DNA of 5,138 nucleotides, from assembly GCA_030018505.1 (NCBI GenBank), contig JASEHO010000110.1, positions 1-5,138 on the forward strand. Direction: 5' to 3'. Below, in pieces: positions 1 to 5,011 of the stretch (its first letter is position 1; each line of letters opens with the position of its first letter). Under the pieces are notes generated by a model. The model saw only the letters and a list, made by a program, of their open reading frames with translations, ran no database searches and was not told the DNA's origin. This DNA is from a bacterium. GTDB lineage: Bacteria; UBA9089; UBA9088; JAGUXG01. Made by a program: the position numbers and the translations under genes.

Positions 1-112
1 CTTTTGGTTTAACTCCATTCTTACATTATCTATCTTGTTATTTGTCTCATCTATCTTGTTATTTGTGTCATCTATCCGCTTGGTTAATTCCGCTCTTACC
101 CCGTCTATCCGC
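1..112 (-). repeat. Direct repeat, copy in the left-edge paralogue
   Basis: Bases 1-55 are identical to 519-573. The match continues through 77-112 against 574-609 with a few mismatches, once an extra 21-base unit (56-76) is skipped. That unit is itself a one-mismatch tandem copy of 35-55. The repeat may continue beyond the left edge. Confidence 0.85.
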
Positions 113-279
113 CTACTCTGGTCAGCCAGATGGATGTTTATGTCATCAAGCCTCTTGTTTGTAAGCTCTAATGCTATTCTGATCTCCTTATTCTCTGCTT
201 TAATCACCTCTAATTCAGGGAGTATAAAATCTTGAATAGCCTTTCTTATTATCTCTCCTATTATCTCTCCTACATCCAT
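1..279 (-). CDS. Coiled-coil repeat protein, paralogue 2 (3' end beyond window)
   Basis: The frame is open from an ATG at 279 to the left edge, giving the first 93 codons of a longer protein. An AGGAG Shine-Dalgarno lies 6 bases before this ATG; a second ATG 4 bases on is out of frame. The product has no signal peptide or membrane segment. Residues 1-56 are amphipathic and helical. From residue 57 regular units begin with [R/K]-I-D: 57-67 (11 residues), 68-74 (7), 75-81 (7) and 82-92 (11), a mixed hendecad/heptad pattern that indicates a long coiled coil. The repeated part matches the upstream neighbour (351-926) almost exactly except for one extra IDETNNK-type heptad. The N-termini differ, although both have an ILP-type motif near residue 20. 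Seventy-one bases separate it from the upstream gene, so it is probably cotranscribed. Function is unknown; structural, scaffold or oligomerisation roles are possible. The family is not recognised. Confidence 0.8.
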   Translation of the reverse strand, partial: MDVGEIIGEIIRKAIQDFILPELEVIKAENKEIRIALELTNKRLDDINIHLADQSRRIDGVRAELTKRIDDTNNKIDETNNKIDNVRMELNQK

Positions 280-285
280 CCTTTT

Positions 286-290
286 CTCCT
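286..290 (-). promoter_or_regulatory. Shine-Dalgarno of the left-edge coiled-coil gene
   Basis: On the minus strand AGGAG ends 6 bases before the ATG at 279. It fixes the start of the partial gene and is the clearest ribosome binding site in the window; the other genes rely on weak sites or on overlap with the preceding gene. Confidence 0.7.
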
Positions 291-294
291 CTGC

Positions 295-351
295 TTAAGA
301 GAATTCTGACACCAAAAGTCCAAGCTTCTGCCTAAAACCTACACCTTCCAT
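295..351 (-). other. Possible 18-codon ORF between the two coiled-coil genes
   Basis: An ATG at 351 overlaps the stop codon of the upstream coiled-coil gene as TAATG. It opens an 18-codon frame, MEGVGFRQKLGLLVSEFS, which ends in TAA just before the Shine-Dalgarno of the downstream gene. Its bases 332-348 match 17 consecutive bases of the secreted modular gene (1887-1903) in the same reading frame (EGVGF). It could be a translational bridge between the two genes, a remnant of a module-coding gene, or chance. No evidence of expression can be drawn from sequence alone. Confidence 0.2.
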
Positions 352-926
352 TACGCTACCTTCTCCTTAATCTTTCCCATCTCTTCCTCTATCTTCAAAA
401 CCCGTATCTCTATATTTTCCCATCTCTCTTTATGAATTACGGTCTTGTCAAAAAATCCATCCGCTCGCCTGTTTGTCTCATCTATCCGCATAATCATATC
501 CCTATGGATACTATCTATCTTTTGGTTTAACTCCATTCTTACATTATCTATCTTGTTATTTGTCTCATCTATCCGCTTAATTAATTCCGCTCTTACCTCG
601 TCTATCCGCTGGGTTAATTCCGCTCTTACCTCGTCTATCCGCTGGGTTAGCTCCTCTCTTACTGCATCTATCCGCTGGGTTAGCTCCTCTCTTACTGCAT
701 CTATCTTTTTGTTTGTATCGTCCAATCGCTGGTTAATGTAAATAAGCTGTTGCTCCATCGCCAACATCCTGCTCTCTACTCCACTTATTCTGCCGTTCAT
801 ATCCCCAAGCCGATTTGAAAACTCCTCCATCCTTCCTTCCAGCTTATCCATCTGAGAAGCTAATTCCCCTATCTTTGGAAGTAATATATTGGCAACTGCC
901 TCAGCTATCTTCTGAATCTCCATCAT
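351..926 (-). CDS. Coiled-coil protein with heptad/hendecad repeats, paralogue 1
   Basis: This 191-residue protein has no signal peptide or membrane segment, so it is presumably cytoplasmic. Residues 1-66 form an amphipathic helical head. Residues 67-153 are a run of units starting [R/K]-[I/L]-D with lengths 7, 11, 11, 11, 11, 7, 11, 11 and 7 (for example RIDEVRAELTQ and RIDETNN). Residues 154-191 form a distinct charged helical tail. Mixed 7/11 periodicity predicts a coiled coil with locally reduced superhelical twist. The ATG at 926 overlaps the TGA of the secreted modular protein as ATGA, and no good Shine-Dalgarno is seen, so translation is probably coupled to that gene. A second ATG directly follows the first, so the true start could be 3 bases later. 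Similar proteins are usually annotated as hypothetical. Function is unknown; database matches to other coiled coils would be weak evidence because of composition. Confidence 0.85.
   Translation of the reverse strand: MMEIQKIAEAVANILLPKIGELASQMDKLEGRMEEFSNRLGDMNGRISGVESRMLAMEQQLIYINQRLDDTNKKIDAVREELTQRIDAVREELTQRIDEVRAELTQRIDEVRAELIKRIDETNNKIDNVRMELNQKIDSIHRDMIMRIDETNRRADGFFDKTVIHKERWENIEIRVLKIEEEMGKIKEKVA
468..728 (-). repeat. Tandem 33-base and 21-base coding repeats
   Basis: Within the 191-residue coiled-coil gene, 33-base units (11 codons) and 21-base units (7 codons) follow one another without spacers. The core at 576-707 is four consecutive 33-base units. Two of these are the same unit with GAGCTAACCC-type sequence and two carry the GAATTAACCC-type variant, so units appear to have duplicated in pairs. 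All units keep the reading frame. Confidence 0.85.
519..609 (-). repeat. Direct repeat, copy in the 191-residue paralogue
   Basis: This is the partner of 1-112, with 55 identical bases at 519-573 and near-identity to 609. Codon phase agrees with that of the left-edge gene: codon 118 here, starting at 575, aligns with codon 75 there, starting at 57. The two copies therefore encode the same peptide in the same frame. Confidence 0.85.
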
Positions 927-2239
927 TTCACATCTATATATTTTATCACTGTAGCATAACTTTTTCTGCCACCCACTACTATCCTCTGCTCTCCTGAAAT
1001 CTGTGGCAGATAAAAAGAGATTAAGAAAGAACCCCTTTTGTCAGTTACAGGTTTAGCAATATAAAGATAAGAACCGAGGTCTATCCTCATCTCCTCTTCT
1101 ATTCCAAAACCCATTCCTTGCAAGGTGATGGTCCCACCCTCTGCCTTAGGAAAAATCTCCTTCACCTCAAGACAAGGTTCTATCTTAATCTCCTTTTTTA
1201 TTTGTAACCTATCAGAAAGCATCGTCATCCTTGCCACCCCTATAGGCTGAGAATCCACAAGATACTCTATATCTATTATCCCCTTCTCATCAGCGATAAA
1301 CTCCTTTGTTGTCCTACTTCCAGTCACATCATTCCATATAATTTTTATCTTCTCCTTTTCCAAAAAACCCTCACCCTCTATCCTTATTGGCTTTCCTGCA
1401 AAACAAGATATGGGAAGCTCCTTTATCTTTGCTGTTACAGTCCAAGAAGCCTCGCAAGCTATACCTGAAGACTCACCCTTTACCTTTACGCCAATCATCC
1501 CTCCCTTTTCTTTTGGAACAAAGAAGGGAATCTGAAAGCTCCCATAGTAATCAGTATAGACACTTGCCGCTGTCTCGTATCTGCCAAAATCAACAACAAT
1601 CAGCTCACCAGGCGATAACCCCTCAGGAGACGGAGCAAAGCCTGTTCCAGATATAGTCATCAAAGAACCTACCTCTCCCTTTGAGGGAATGAGTGTAAGA
1701 TTTGCCTTCATTTCAAAATCTTTTCTATCATCAAGATAATACATTGTGCCTACAGCATAGAAGGAGCCTTTGCCTGCTGGCTGGTTTTCTACAATATAAT
1801 TAGTAGAGAAGGTGCCTTTTTTAGAAGCCTCAACAAACTTCGGCTTATAATTCCTATTTAAGCCCATCTGGATCCTCTCCCCCTGGCTAAAACCTACACC
1901 TTCTACAGTCAAAACCGTGCCTCTACTACCACTTATTGGAGAAACCTTAATCTTGGGCCTAATCCAGAAAACAGCTGTCTCTTCCTTCTCTATCCCTTTG
2001 GCTGTAATCACCCTTTTTCCTCCAAATTGAGGATCGAATAAAAATGTCCAGCTTCCTTGCACAGTTGCTGTCGCCGTAAAAACCTTATCATCACTAATTA
2101 TCTTTACCCTTTCTTTTTCTTTATATCCATCACCCTTCACAAATATCTTATCTCCAAATCTTGCTATTCCTGGTTCAACCTCTATTGCTTCAACCAGATA
2201 AGGCACTATCACTACAAAAACAAAAAAGAGCTTTCTCAT
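923..2239 (-). CDS. Secreted protein with five IPT/TIG-like beta modules
   Basis: The product has 438 residues. Residues 1-18 are a signal peptide: Arg-Lys, a hydrophobic core, then Val-Glu-Ala before the likely cleavage site. The rest is about five modules of 70-90 residues (roughly 19-88, 96-178, 181-269, 271-352 and 355-438). Each opens with a glycine-rich strand-turn motif like GTVLTVEGVGF (107-117), GSLMTISGTGF (191-201) or GKPIRIEGEGF (282-292). Each also carries a later [G]-[S/T/I]-[F/W/I] strand followed by a Pro/Gly turn, such as GSFQIPFF (233-240). This is the look of IPT/TIG immunoglobulin-like domains, which are extracellular binding or structural modules. There is no C-terminal anchor, sortase motif or type IX sorting domain, so release or periplasmic location is likely. 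It is the first gene of the minus-strand unit and overlaps the next gene by ATGA. No Shine-Dalgarno is visible before the ATG. The specific ligand is unknown. Confidence 0.85.
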   Translation of the reverse strand: MRKLFFVFVVIVPYLVEAIEVEPGIARFGDKIFVKGDGYKEKERVKIISDDKVFTATATVQGSWTFLFDPQFGGKRVITAKGIEKEETAVFWIRPKIKVSPISGSRGTVLTVEGVGFSQGERIQMGLNRNYKPKFVEASKKGTFSTNYIVENQPAGKGSFYAVGTMYYLDDRKDFEMKANLTLIPSKGEVGSLMTISGTGFAPSPEGLSPGELIVVDFGRYETAASVYTDYYGSFQIPFFVPKEKGGMIGVKVKGESSGIACEASWTVTAKIKELPISCFAGKPIRIEGEGFLEKEKIKIIWNDVTGSRTTKEFIADEKGIIDIEYLVDSQPIGVARMTMLSDRLQIKKEIKIEPCLEVKEIFPKAEGGTITLQGMGFGIEEEMRIDLGSYLYIAKPVTDKRGSFLISFYLPQISGEQRIVVGGRKSYATVIKYIDVK

Positions 2240-2249
2240 AAATAAAAAT

Positions 2250-2267
2250 AGACTGGTAGCCCAGTCT
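2250..2267 (-). terminator. Hairpin with U-rich tail just before the secreted-protein start
   Basis: The minus strand reads AGACTGG-GCTA-CCAGTCT, a perfect 7-base-pair stem with a 4-base loop, followed by ATTTTTATTT and then the ATG at 2239. This is the form of a short intrinsic terminator. Because it lies inside the leader of a gene, it may act as an attenuator or as a block to ribosome access. The plus strand also shows a T-rich stretch after the stem, so it could be bidirectional or part of a dispersed palindromic repeat. Confidence 0.45.
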
Positions 2268-2277
2268 TTATTTGATT

Positions 2278-2322
2278 TTACCTAAACATTAAATAAATCA
2301 CAGATCCTTTTTCCTTATCCAC
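2278..2322 (-). other. Possible 14-codon leader ORF
   Basis: A GTG at 2322, preceded 8 bases upstream by AAGG, opens a frame (V/M)DKEKGSVIYLMFR that ends in TAA at 2278, 10 bases before the terminator-like hairpin. The frame stays open upstream to 2361, so it could also be the tail of a decayed gene. The order short ORF, hairpin, U-run, structural gene resembles an attenuation leader, but the peptide has no run of one regulatory amino acid. Confidence 0.2.
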
Positions 2323-2352
2323 AAAAATCACCTTCTTATTTTTCGTCTTACA

Positions 2353-2374
2353 AGGACTCCTTTAGGACTCCTTT
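2353..2374. repeat. Tandem duplication of an 11-mer
   Basis: AGGACTCCTTT occurs twice without a gap (2353-2363 and 2364-2374). On the minus strand each copy reads AAAGGAGTCCT and so presents an AAAGGAG Shine-Dalgarno-like core, but no sensible start codon follows at proper distance. It lies in the leader of the secreted-protein operon. Confidence 0.8.
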
Positions 2375-2440
2375 ATTATATATCGGCATTTTTTGAAAAA
2401 ACCTTTAAGGAAATTTTTTAATTCTTTTTTCTCTCACAAC

Positions 2441-2470
2441 ATAATAGCTTTTCTGGTTATGTTTTGTCAA
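2441..2470 (-). promoter_or_regulatory. Promoter P2 of the minus-strand operon
   Basis: On the minus strand an exact TTGACA (2470-2465) is followed after 18 bases by TATTAT (2446-2441), which has 5 of 6 consensus -10 bases. Transcription would begin near 2434, giving a leader of about 195 bases before the secreted protein. Confidence 0.6.
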
Positions 2471-2490
2471 AATAAAAATCCTTTTATAAT
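2464..2490 (+). promoter_or_regulatory. Candidate plus-strand promoter, distal
   Basis: TTGTCA (2464-2469) and an exact TATAAT (2485-2490) stand 15 bases apart, which is shorter than the usual 16-18. It would serve the HD-GYP gene with a leader of about 175 bases. It overlaps P2 on the opposite strand, so divergent polymerases would compete. Confidence 0.35.
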
Positions 2491-2492
2491 AG

Positions 2493-2521
2493 AATATAAC
2501 CATAATTTTTACTTTTGTCAA
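2493..2521 (-). promoter_or_regulatory. Promoter P1 of the minus-strand operon
   Basis: On the minus strand an exact TTGACA (2521-2516) is followed after the ideal 17 bases by TATATT (2498-2493). It is the best-spaced sigma-70-type promoter in the window. It lies 51 bases upstream of P2 and shares the TTGACAAAA core with it. Transcription would begin near 2486. Its -35 overlaps the palindrome at 2520-2532. Confidence 0.65.
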
Positions 2522-2532
2522 TGACCGTCATT
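2520..2532. promoter_or_regulatory. Operator-like 13-base palindrome
   Basis: AATGAC-C-GTCATT is a perfect inverted repeat with one central base. It overlaps the -35 of P1 by two bases and lies between that promoter and the plus-strand gene. The position suits a dimeric repressor or activator, but no regulator gene is in the window to pair with it. Confidence 0.4.
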
Positions 2533-2566
2533 ACATTTCTAAAAATAAAAAATCAAATACCCGTCT

Positions 2567-2595
2567 CTGATAGTTGTTGCTAATTTCTGTATAGT
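2567..2595 (+). promoter_or_regulatory. Candidate plus-strand promoter, proximal
   Basis: CTGATA (2567-2572, 4 of 6 consensus bases) and TATAGT (2590-2595, 5 of 6) are 17 bases apart. Transcription would start near 2602, inside the heptamer hairpin, about 70 bases before the HD-GYP start codon. Confidence 0.4.
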
Positions 2596-2610
2596 TAGCT
2601 AACAGCTAAC
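2594..2610. repeat. Heptamer tandem repeat forming a small hairpin
   Basis: GTTAGCT-AAC-AGCTAAC is a 7-base-pair inverted repeat with a 3-base loop. The same stretch contains AGCTAAC twice in tandem (2597-2603 and 2604-2610) and a perfect 10-base palindrome, GTTAGCTAAC. It sits at or just after the proximal plus-strand promoter candidate. Confidence 0.6.
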
Positions 2611-2640
2611 AGTTAAATATTATTCATTGCAAATTTATCA

Positions 2641-2653
2641 TTACAAATTGTAA
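2641..2653. promoter_or_regulatory. 13-base palindrome upstream of the HD-GYP start
   Basis: TTACAA-A-TTGTAA is a perfect inverted repeat with one central base, ending 19 bases before the ATG at 2673. It could be an operator or a weak hairpin next to the ribosome binding site. The high A+T content makes chance occurrence quite possible. Confidence 0.3.
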
Positions 2654-2672
2654 ACTAAATTTTTGGAAGTGT

Positions 2673-4241
2673 ATGAAACACCAGATATATTTAGAGGAGT
2701 TTTATAAGATATCCCAAAAGATGTGCTCAGAGCATAATTTAGAGAAGCTCTTGGAGCTCATTATGGATTCAACTATCAAGGTAACAGATGCAAATGAAGG
2801 CTCTCTTATGCTCTTAGATAAACCGAGCCAGACCCTAAAAATAATGGTCGCCAAAGGGTTATCTGAAGAGACAAAGGAATCTGTGGTTATCAAAATTGGT
2901 GAGCCAATTGCTGGCATTGTAGCTAAAGATGGAAAGCCCCTTATCCTATCAGATGAACTTTTGGAAAACAAGAAATTTGCTAATCTTCACCACGAAGGCA
3001 GAAGAATAAGATCTGCTATCAGCCTTCCTCTAAAGGCAAAAGACAGGGTTATTGGTGTCCTTAATCTGAATATTACTGAAGGAGAGGGAAGATTTGCTGA
3101 GGATGACCTTGTTCCCCTATCTATATTTGCCAGCCAGGCTGCCATTGCCATTGAGAATGCCAGGCTCTATTCTGCAACCACAAAGAGAACACAGGAGCTT
3201 CTTATCTTAAATCGTGCTGGAAAAATCCTCTCTTCCACATTCCAGGAAGAAGAGGTGATTAAGATAATAACGAATGTTATTGGTGAGATAGTAAATTTTG
3301 ATGTGGTTAGTTCTTTGCTTCTTGAAACAAGAGAGTATTCAACCTTGCGACTCATATCCTTTTGTAAGCTAAATAATAAGGCTATAGAGGCAGTGAGGGA
3401 TAGGTTTATAGCTGTTCTTTCTGAACTCACAGATTGGGAGTTTGAAAAGAACCAGATGACAATAAAGAAAGAGGTCAGAAAGAAAGAGACTGCTATTTCC
3501 TGCGGAGAGCTTAAATCCCACCTTGTCTTTCCCCTTGTTGCCAAAGAAAAGGTTATAGGAGCAATAAGCATCCATAGTTTTAAGGACCAAGCCTTCTCTG
3601 AAGAGCATATCCATAGCCTGGCTATCTTAGCTCCACAAGCAGCTATTGCCTTAGAAAATGCCAGGATATACCTCAAGATGCAGAACCTCTATACAGAGAC
3701 GATAAAAGCATTAGCTTGTGAGATAGAGACAAGGAACCCATATACCTTGGGACACTCTGAGCGGGTTACTGATTACTCTGTCAATATAGCCAAGAAGATG
3801 GGGCTTACCTCTGCTCAGGTTGAGCTCATCCGTTATGCAGGGCTTCTTCACGACTTAGGAAAGATTGGGATCGCTGATTCTATCCTCTTAAAGCCTGACA
3901 AATTGAGCCCAGAGGAGTTTGAGGAGATAAAGAGCCATCCAACCAAGAGCGAGTCTATCATCAAGATGATCACCTTCTTAAAGGATGCCTTACCAATCGT
4001 CAGGCACCATCATGAATATTATGATGGCAAGGGGTATCCAGACGGACTAAAGGAGTATGAGATTCCAATAGAATCAAGGATTTTGGCTGTAGCTGATGCC
4101 TTTGATGCTATGACCTCTGATAGACCATACAGGAAGGCGATGAAAAAAGATGAGGCGTATTCCGTCTTGAAGAAGTTCTCTGGACAGCAGTTTGACCCAG
4201 ATGTAGTTAATGCCTTTCTCTCTTATAACCAAAATGAATAG
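2673..4241 (+). CDS. GAF-GAF-HD-GYP cyclic-di-GMP phosphodiesterase
   Basis: This soluble 522-residue protein is predicted to hydrolyse the second messenger cyclic di-GMP in response to ligands of its sensor domains. GAF 1 spans about 20-166 and GAF 2 about 190-333; both end in near-identical QAAIA[I/L]ENAR helices that act as signalling linkers. The HD-GYP domain (about 340-520) has the usual metal and active-site motifs: GHS (H361), LHDLGKIGI with H393-D394 and K397, SHP (H422), HHHEYYDGKGYP (H446, H447, GYP 454-456 region) and VADAFDAM with D475. N355 stands where this family usually has Asp (RDPYT.GHS). There is no GGDEF, receiver or membrane segment. The start follows a weak GGAAG close to the ATG. 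It overlaps rph by 8 bases, so the two are cotranscribed and probably translationally coupled. The GAF ligand is not predictable. No cyclic-di-GMP synthase is in the window. Confidence 0.93.
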   Translation: MKHQIYLEEFYKISQKMCSEHNLEKLLELIMDSTIKVTDANEGSLMLLDKPSQTLKIMVAKGLSEETKESVVIKIGEPIAGIVAKDGKPLILSDELLENKKFANLHHEGRRIRSAISLPLKAKDRVIGVLNLNITEGEGRFAEDDLVPLSIFASQAAIAIENARLYSATTKRTQELLILNRAGKILSSTFQEEEVIKIITNVIGEIVNFDVVSSLLLETREYSTLRLISFCKLNNKAIEAVRDRFIAVLSELTDWEFEKNQMTIKKEVRKKETAISCGELKSHLVFPLVAKEKVIGAISIHSFKDQAFSEEHIHSLAILAPQAAIALENARIYLKMQNLYTETIKALACEIETRNPYTLGHSERVTDYSVNIAKKMGLTSAQVELIRYAGLLHDLGKIGIADSILLKPDKLSPEEFEEIKSHPTKSESIIKMITFLKDALPIVRHHHEYYDGKGYPDGLKEYEIPIESRILAVADAFDAMTSDRPYRKAMKKDEAYSVLKKFSGQQFDPDVVNAFLSYNQNE

Positions 4242-4965
4242 AACCGAGAATAGAGGACCGGATGAGCTCAGGCCGACTGTTATCAGACCACATTATCTTG
4301 AACACCTTCCTGCCTCTGTTCTCATTGAGATGGGCAAGACAAAGATTATATGTGCCGCAACTATCAATGATAGGGTGCCTTTCTTCTTAAAAGATACTGG
4401 CTCTGGCTGGATTACAGCAGAATACTCTATGCTTCCTTGCTCTGGAAAAGATAGGATAGAAAGGGAAGCTATCAAGGGAGTAAAGGGAAGAACCCATGAG
4501 ATTCAAAGGATTATAGGCAGAACACTTAGGCAGGCGGTGAACCTGAATCTTTTGTCCGAGAGGACAATACTTATTGACAGTGATGTTATTCAAGCAGATG
4601 GTGGCACAAGGTGTGCAGCAATTACTGGTGGGTTTTGTGCTCTGTATTTAGCCATAAAGGGGTTGCTTGAAAAGGGCTTAATAAGGAAAAACCCTATTTT
4701 ATCCTTTGTTGCCGCTGTAAGCTCTGGTGTTGTTCAAAGGTCTGCCATTCTTGACCTCGATTATTCCGAAGACTCTCAAGCCTCCTGCGATCTTAACCTG
4801 GCTATAACAGAGACAGAGAAGATAATCGAGCTTCAAACAACAGCAGAGGGTTCGGCATTCTCCTTTGATACCTTGAATGACCTCCTCTGCTTAGCTAAAA
4901 AGGGAATCCTGGAGCTTATAGAGAAGCAGAAGAAGGTCTTGCCTTCAATTCCCCATATCTCTTAA
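4234..4965 (+). CDS. rph: Ribonuclease PH
   Basis: RNase PH is a phosphorolytic 3'-5' exoribonuclease that trims tRNA precursor 3' ends, releasing nucleoside diphosphates; it works as a ring-shaped hexamer in the cytoplasm. Family motifs run in order: ELRP (11-14), GWITAEYSMLP (58-68), GRTHEIQRIIGRTLR (85-99), the phosphate-binding QADGGTR (120-126, with T125-R126), DLDYSEDS (174-181) with D180 and D186 as the probable metal-site pair, and TTAEGSAFS (202-210). I chose ATG 4234 because it gives 243 residues, close to the usual 240, and puts R86 and T125-R126 at their standard numbers. An in-frame ATG at 4210 would add 8 residues inside the HD-GYP gene. No Shine-Dalgarno is visible; the 8-base overlap suggests coupling. 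In two places it departs from the usual pattern: Cys69 replaces the Arg of the common LPRAT, and T202 replaces Gly in GTAEG. rdgB, a frequent neighbour, is absent here. Confidence 0.95.
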   Translation: MNRTENRGPDELRPTVIRPHYLEHLPASVLIEMGKTKIICAATINDRVPFFLKDTGSGWITAEYSMLPCSGKDRIEREAIKGVKGRTHEIQRIIGRTLRQAVNLNLLSERTILIDSDVIQADGGTRCAAITGGFCALYLAIKGLLEKGLIRKNPILSFVAAVSSGVVQRSAILDLDYSEDSQASCDLNLAITETEKIIELQTTAEGSAFSFDTLNDLLCLAKKGILELIEKQKKVLPSIPHIS

Positions 4966-4990
4966 TCTCTCAAGAGGAACAAAAAACACC

Positions 4991-5009
4991 TACTGAACTT
5001 TTGCAAAAA
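4991..5009. repeat. Direct repeat copy 1 (start of about 57-base unit)
   Basis: This 19-mer matches 5083-5101 at 17 of 19 bases. Each copy is followed at equal distance by AAATGGGTG (5039-5047 and 5130-5138), so 4991-5047 and 5083-5138 look like two units with conserved ends and different middles. Confidence 0.6.
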
Positions 5010-5011
5010 TC

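Larger units (their letters stand above)
2240..2672. other. Divergent intergenic control region
   Basis: This 433-base AT-rich stretch separates two divergent genes and contains no substantial ORF. It holds two minus-strand promoters, plus-strand promoter candidates, palindromes at 2520-2532 and 2641-2653, an A/T-only palindrome around a G at 2389-2401, an 11-base tandem duplication, a heptamer repeat/hairpin, and a terminator-like hairpin beside the minus-strand start. No tRNA, known riboswitch or CRISPR pattern was recognised. Confidence 0.8.

Noticed and set aside
35..235. Plus-strand open frame opposite the left-edge coiled-coil gene
   Set aside because: It is the antisense of the repeat region, with a Ser/Leu/Phe-rich product and no ribosome site; the minus-strand frame has a clear Shine-Dalgarno and coiled-coil logic.
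468..728. CRISPR-like array of about 33-base repeats
   Set aside because: The units are contiguous with no unique spacers, and they encode in-frame coiled-coil repeats.
445..741. 98-codon plus-strand open frame opposite the 191-residue gene
   Set aside because: It stays open only because the 33-base repeats lack stops in that frame; the translation is a repetitive antisense shadow.
2375..2380. Minus-strand TATAAT as a third promoter for the secreted-protein operon
   Set aside because: No acceptable -35 hexamer lies 16-18 bases upstream and there is no extended -10 TG, so it was not called.
3167..3676. 169-codon minus-strand open frame inside the HD-GYP gene
   Set aside because: It is antisense to intact GAF-domain coding sequence; the product has no recognisable domain and there is no matching promoter or ribosome site.
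4210..4965. Upstream start for RNase PH at 4210
   Set aside because: It adds 8 residues not expected in the family, shifts the standard residue numbering, and lies deeper inside the HD-GYP gene; ATG 4234 fits length and overlap better.
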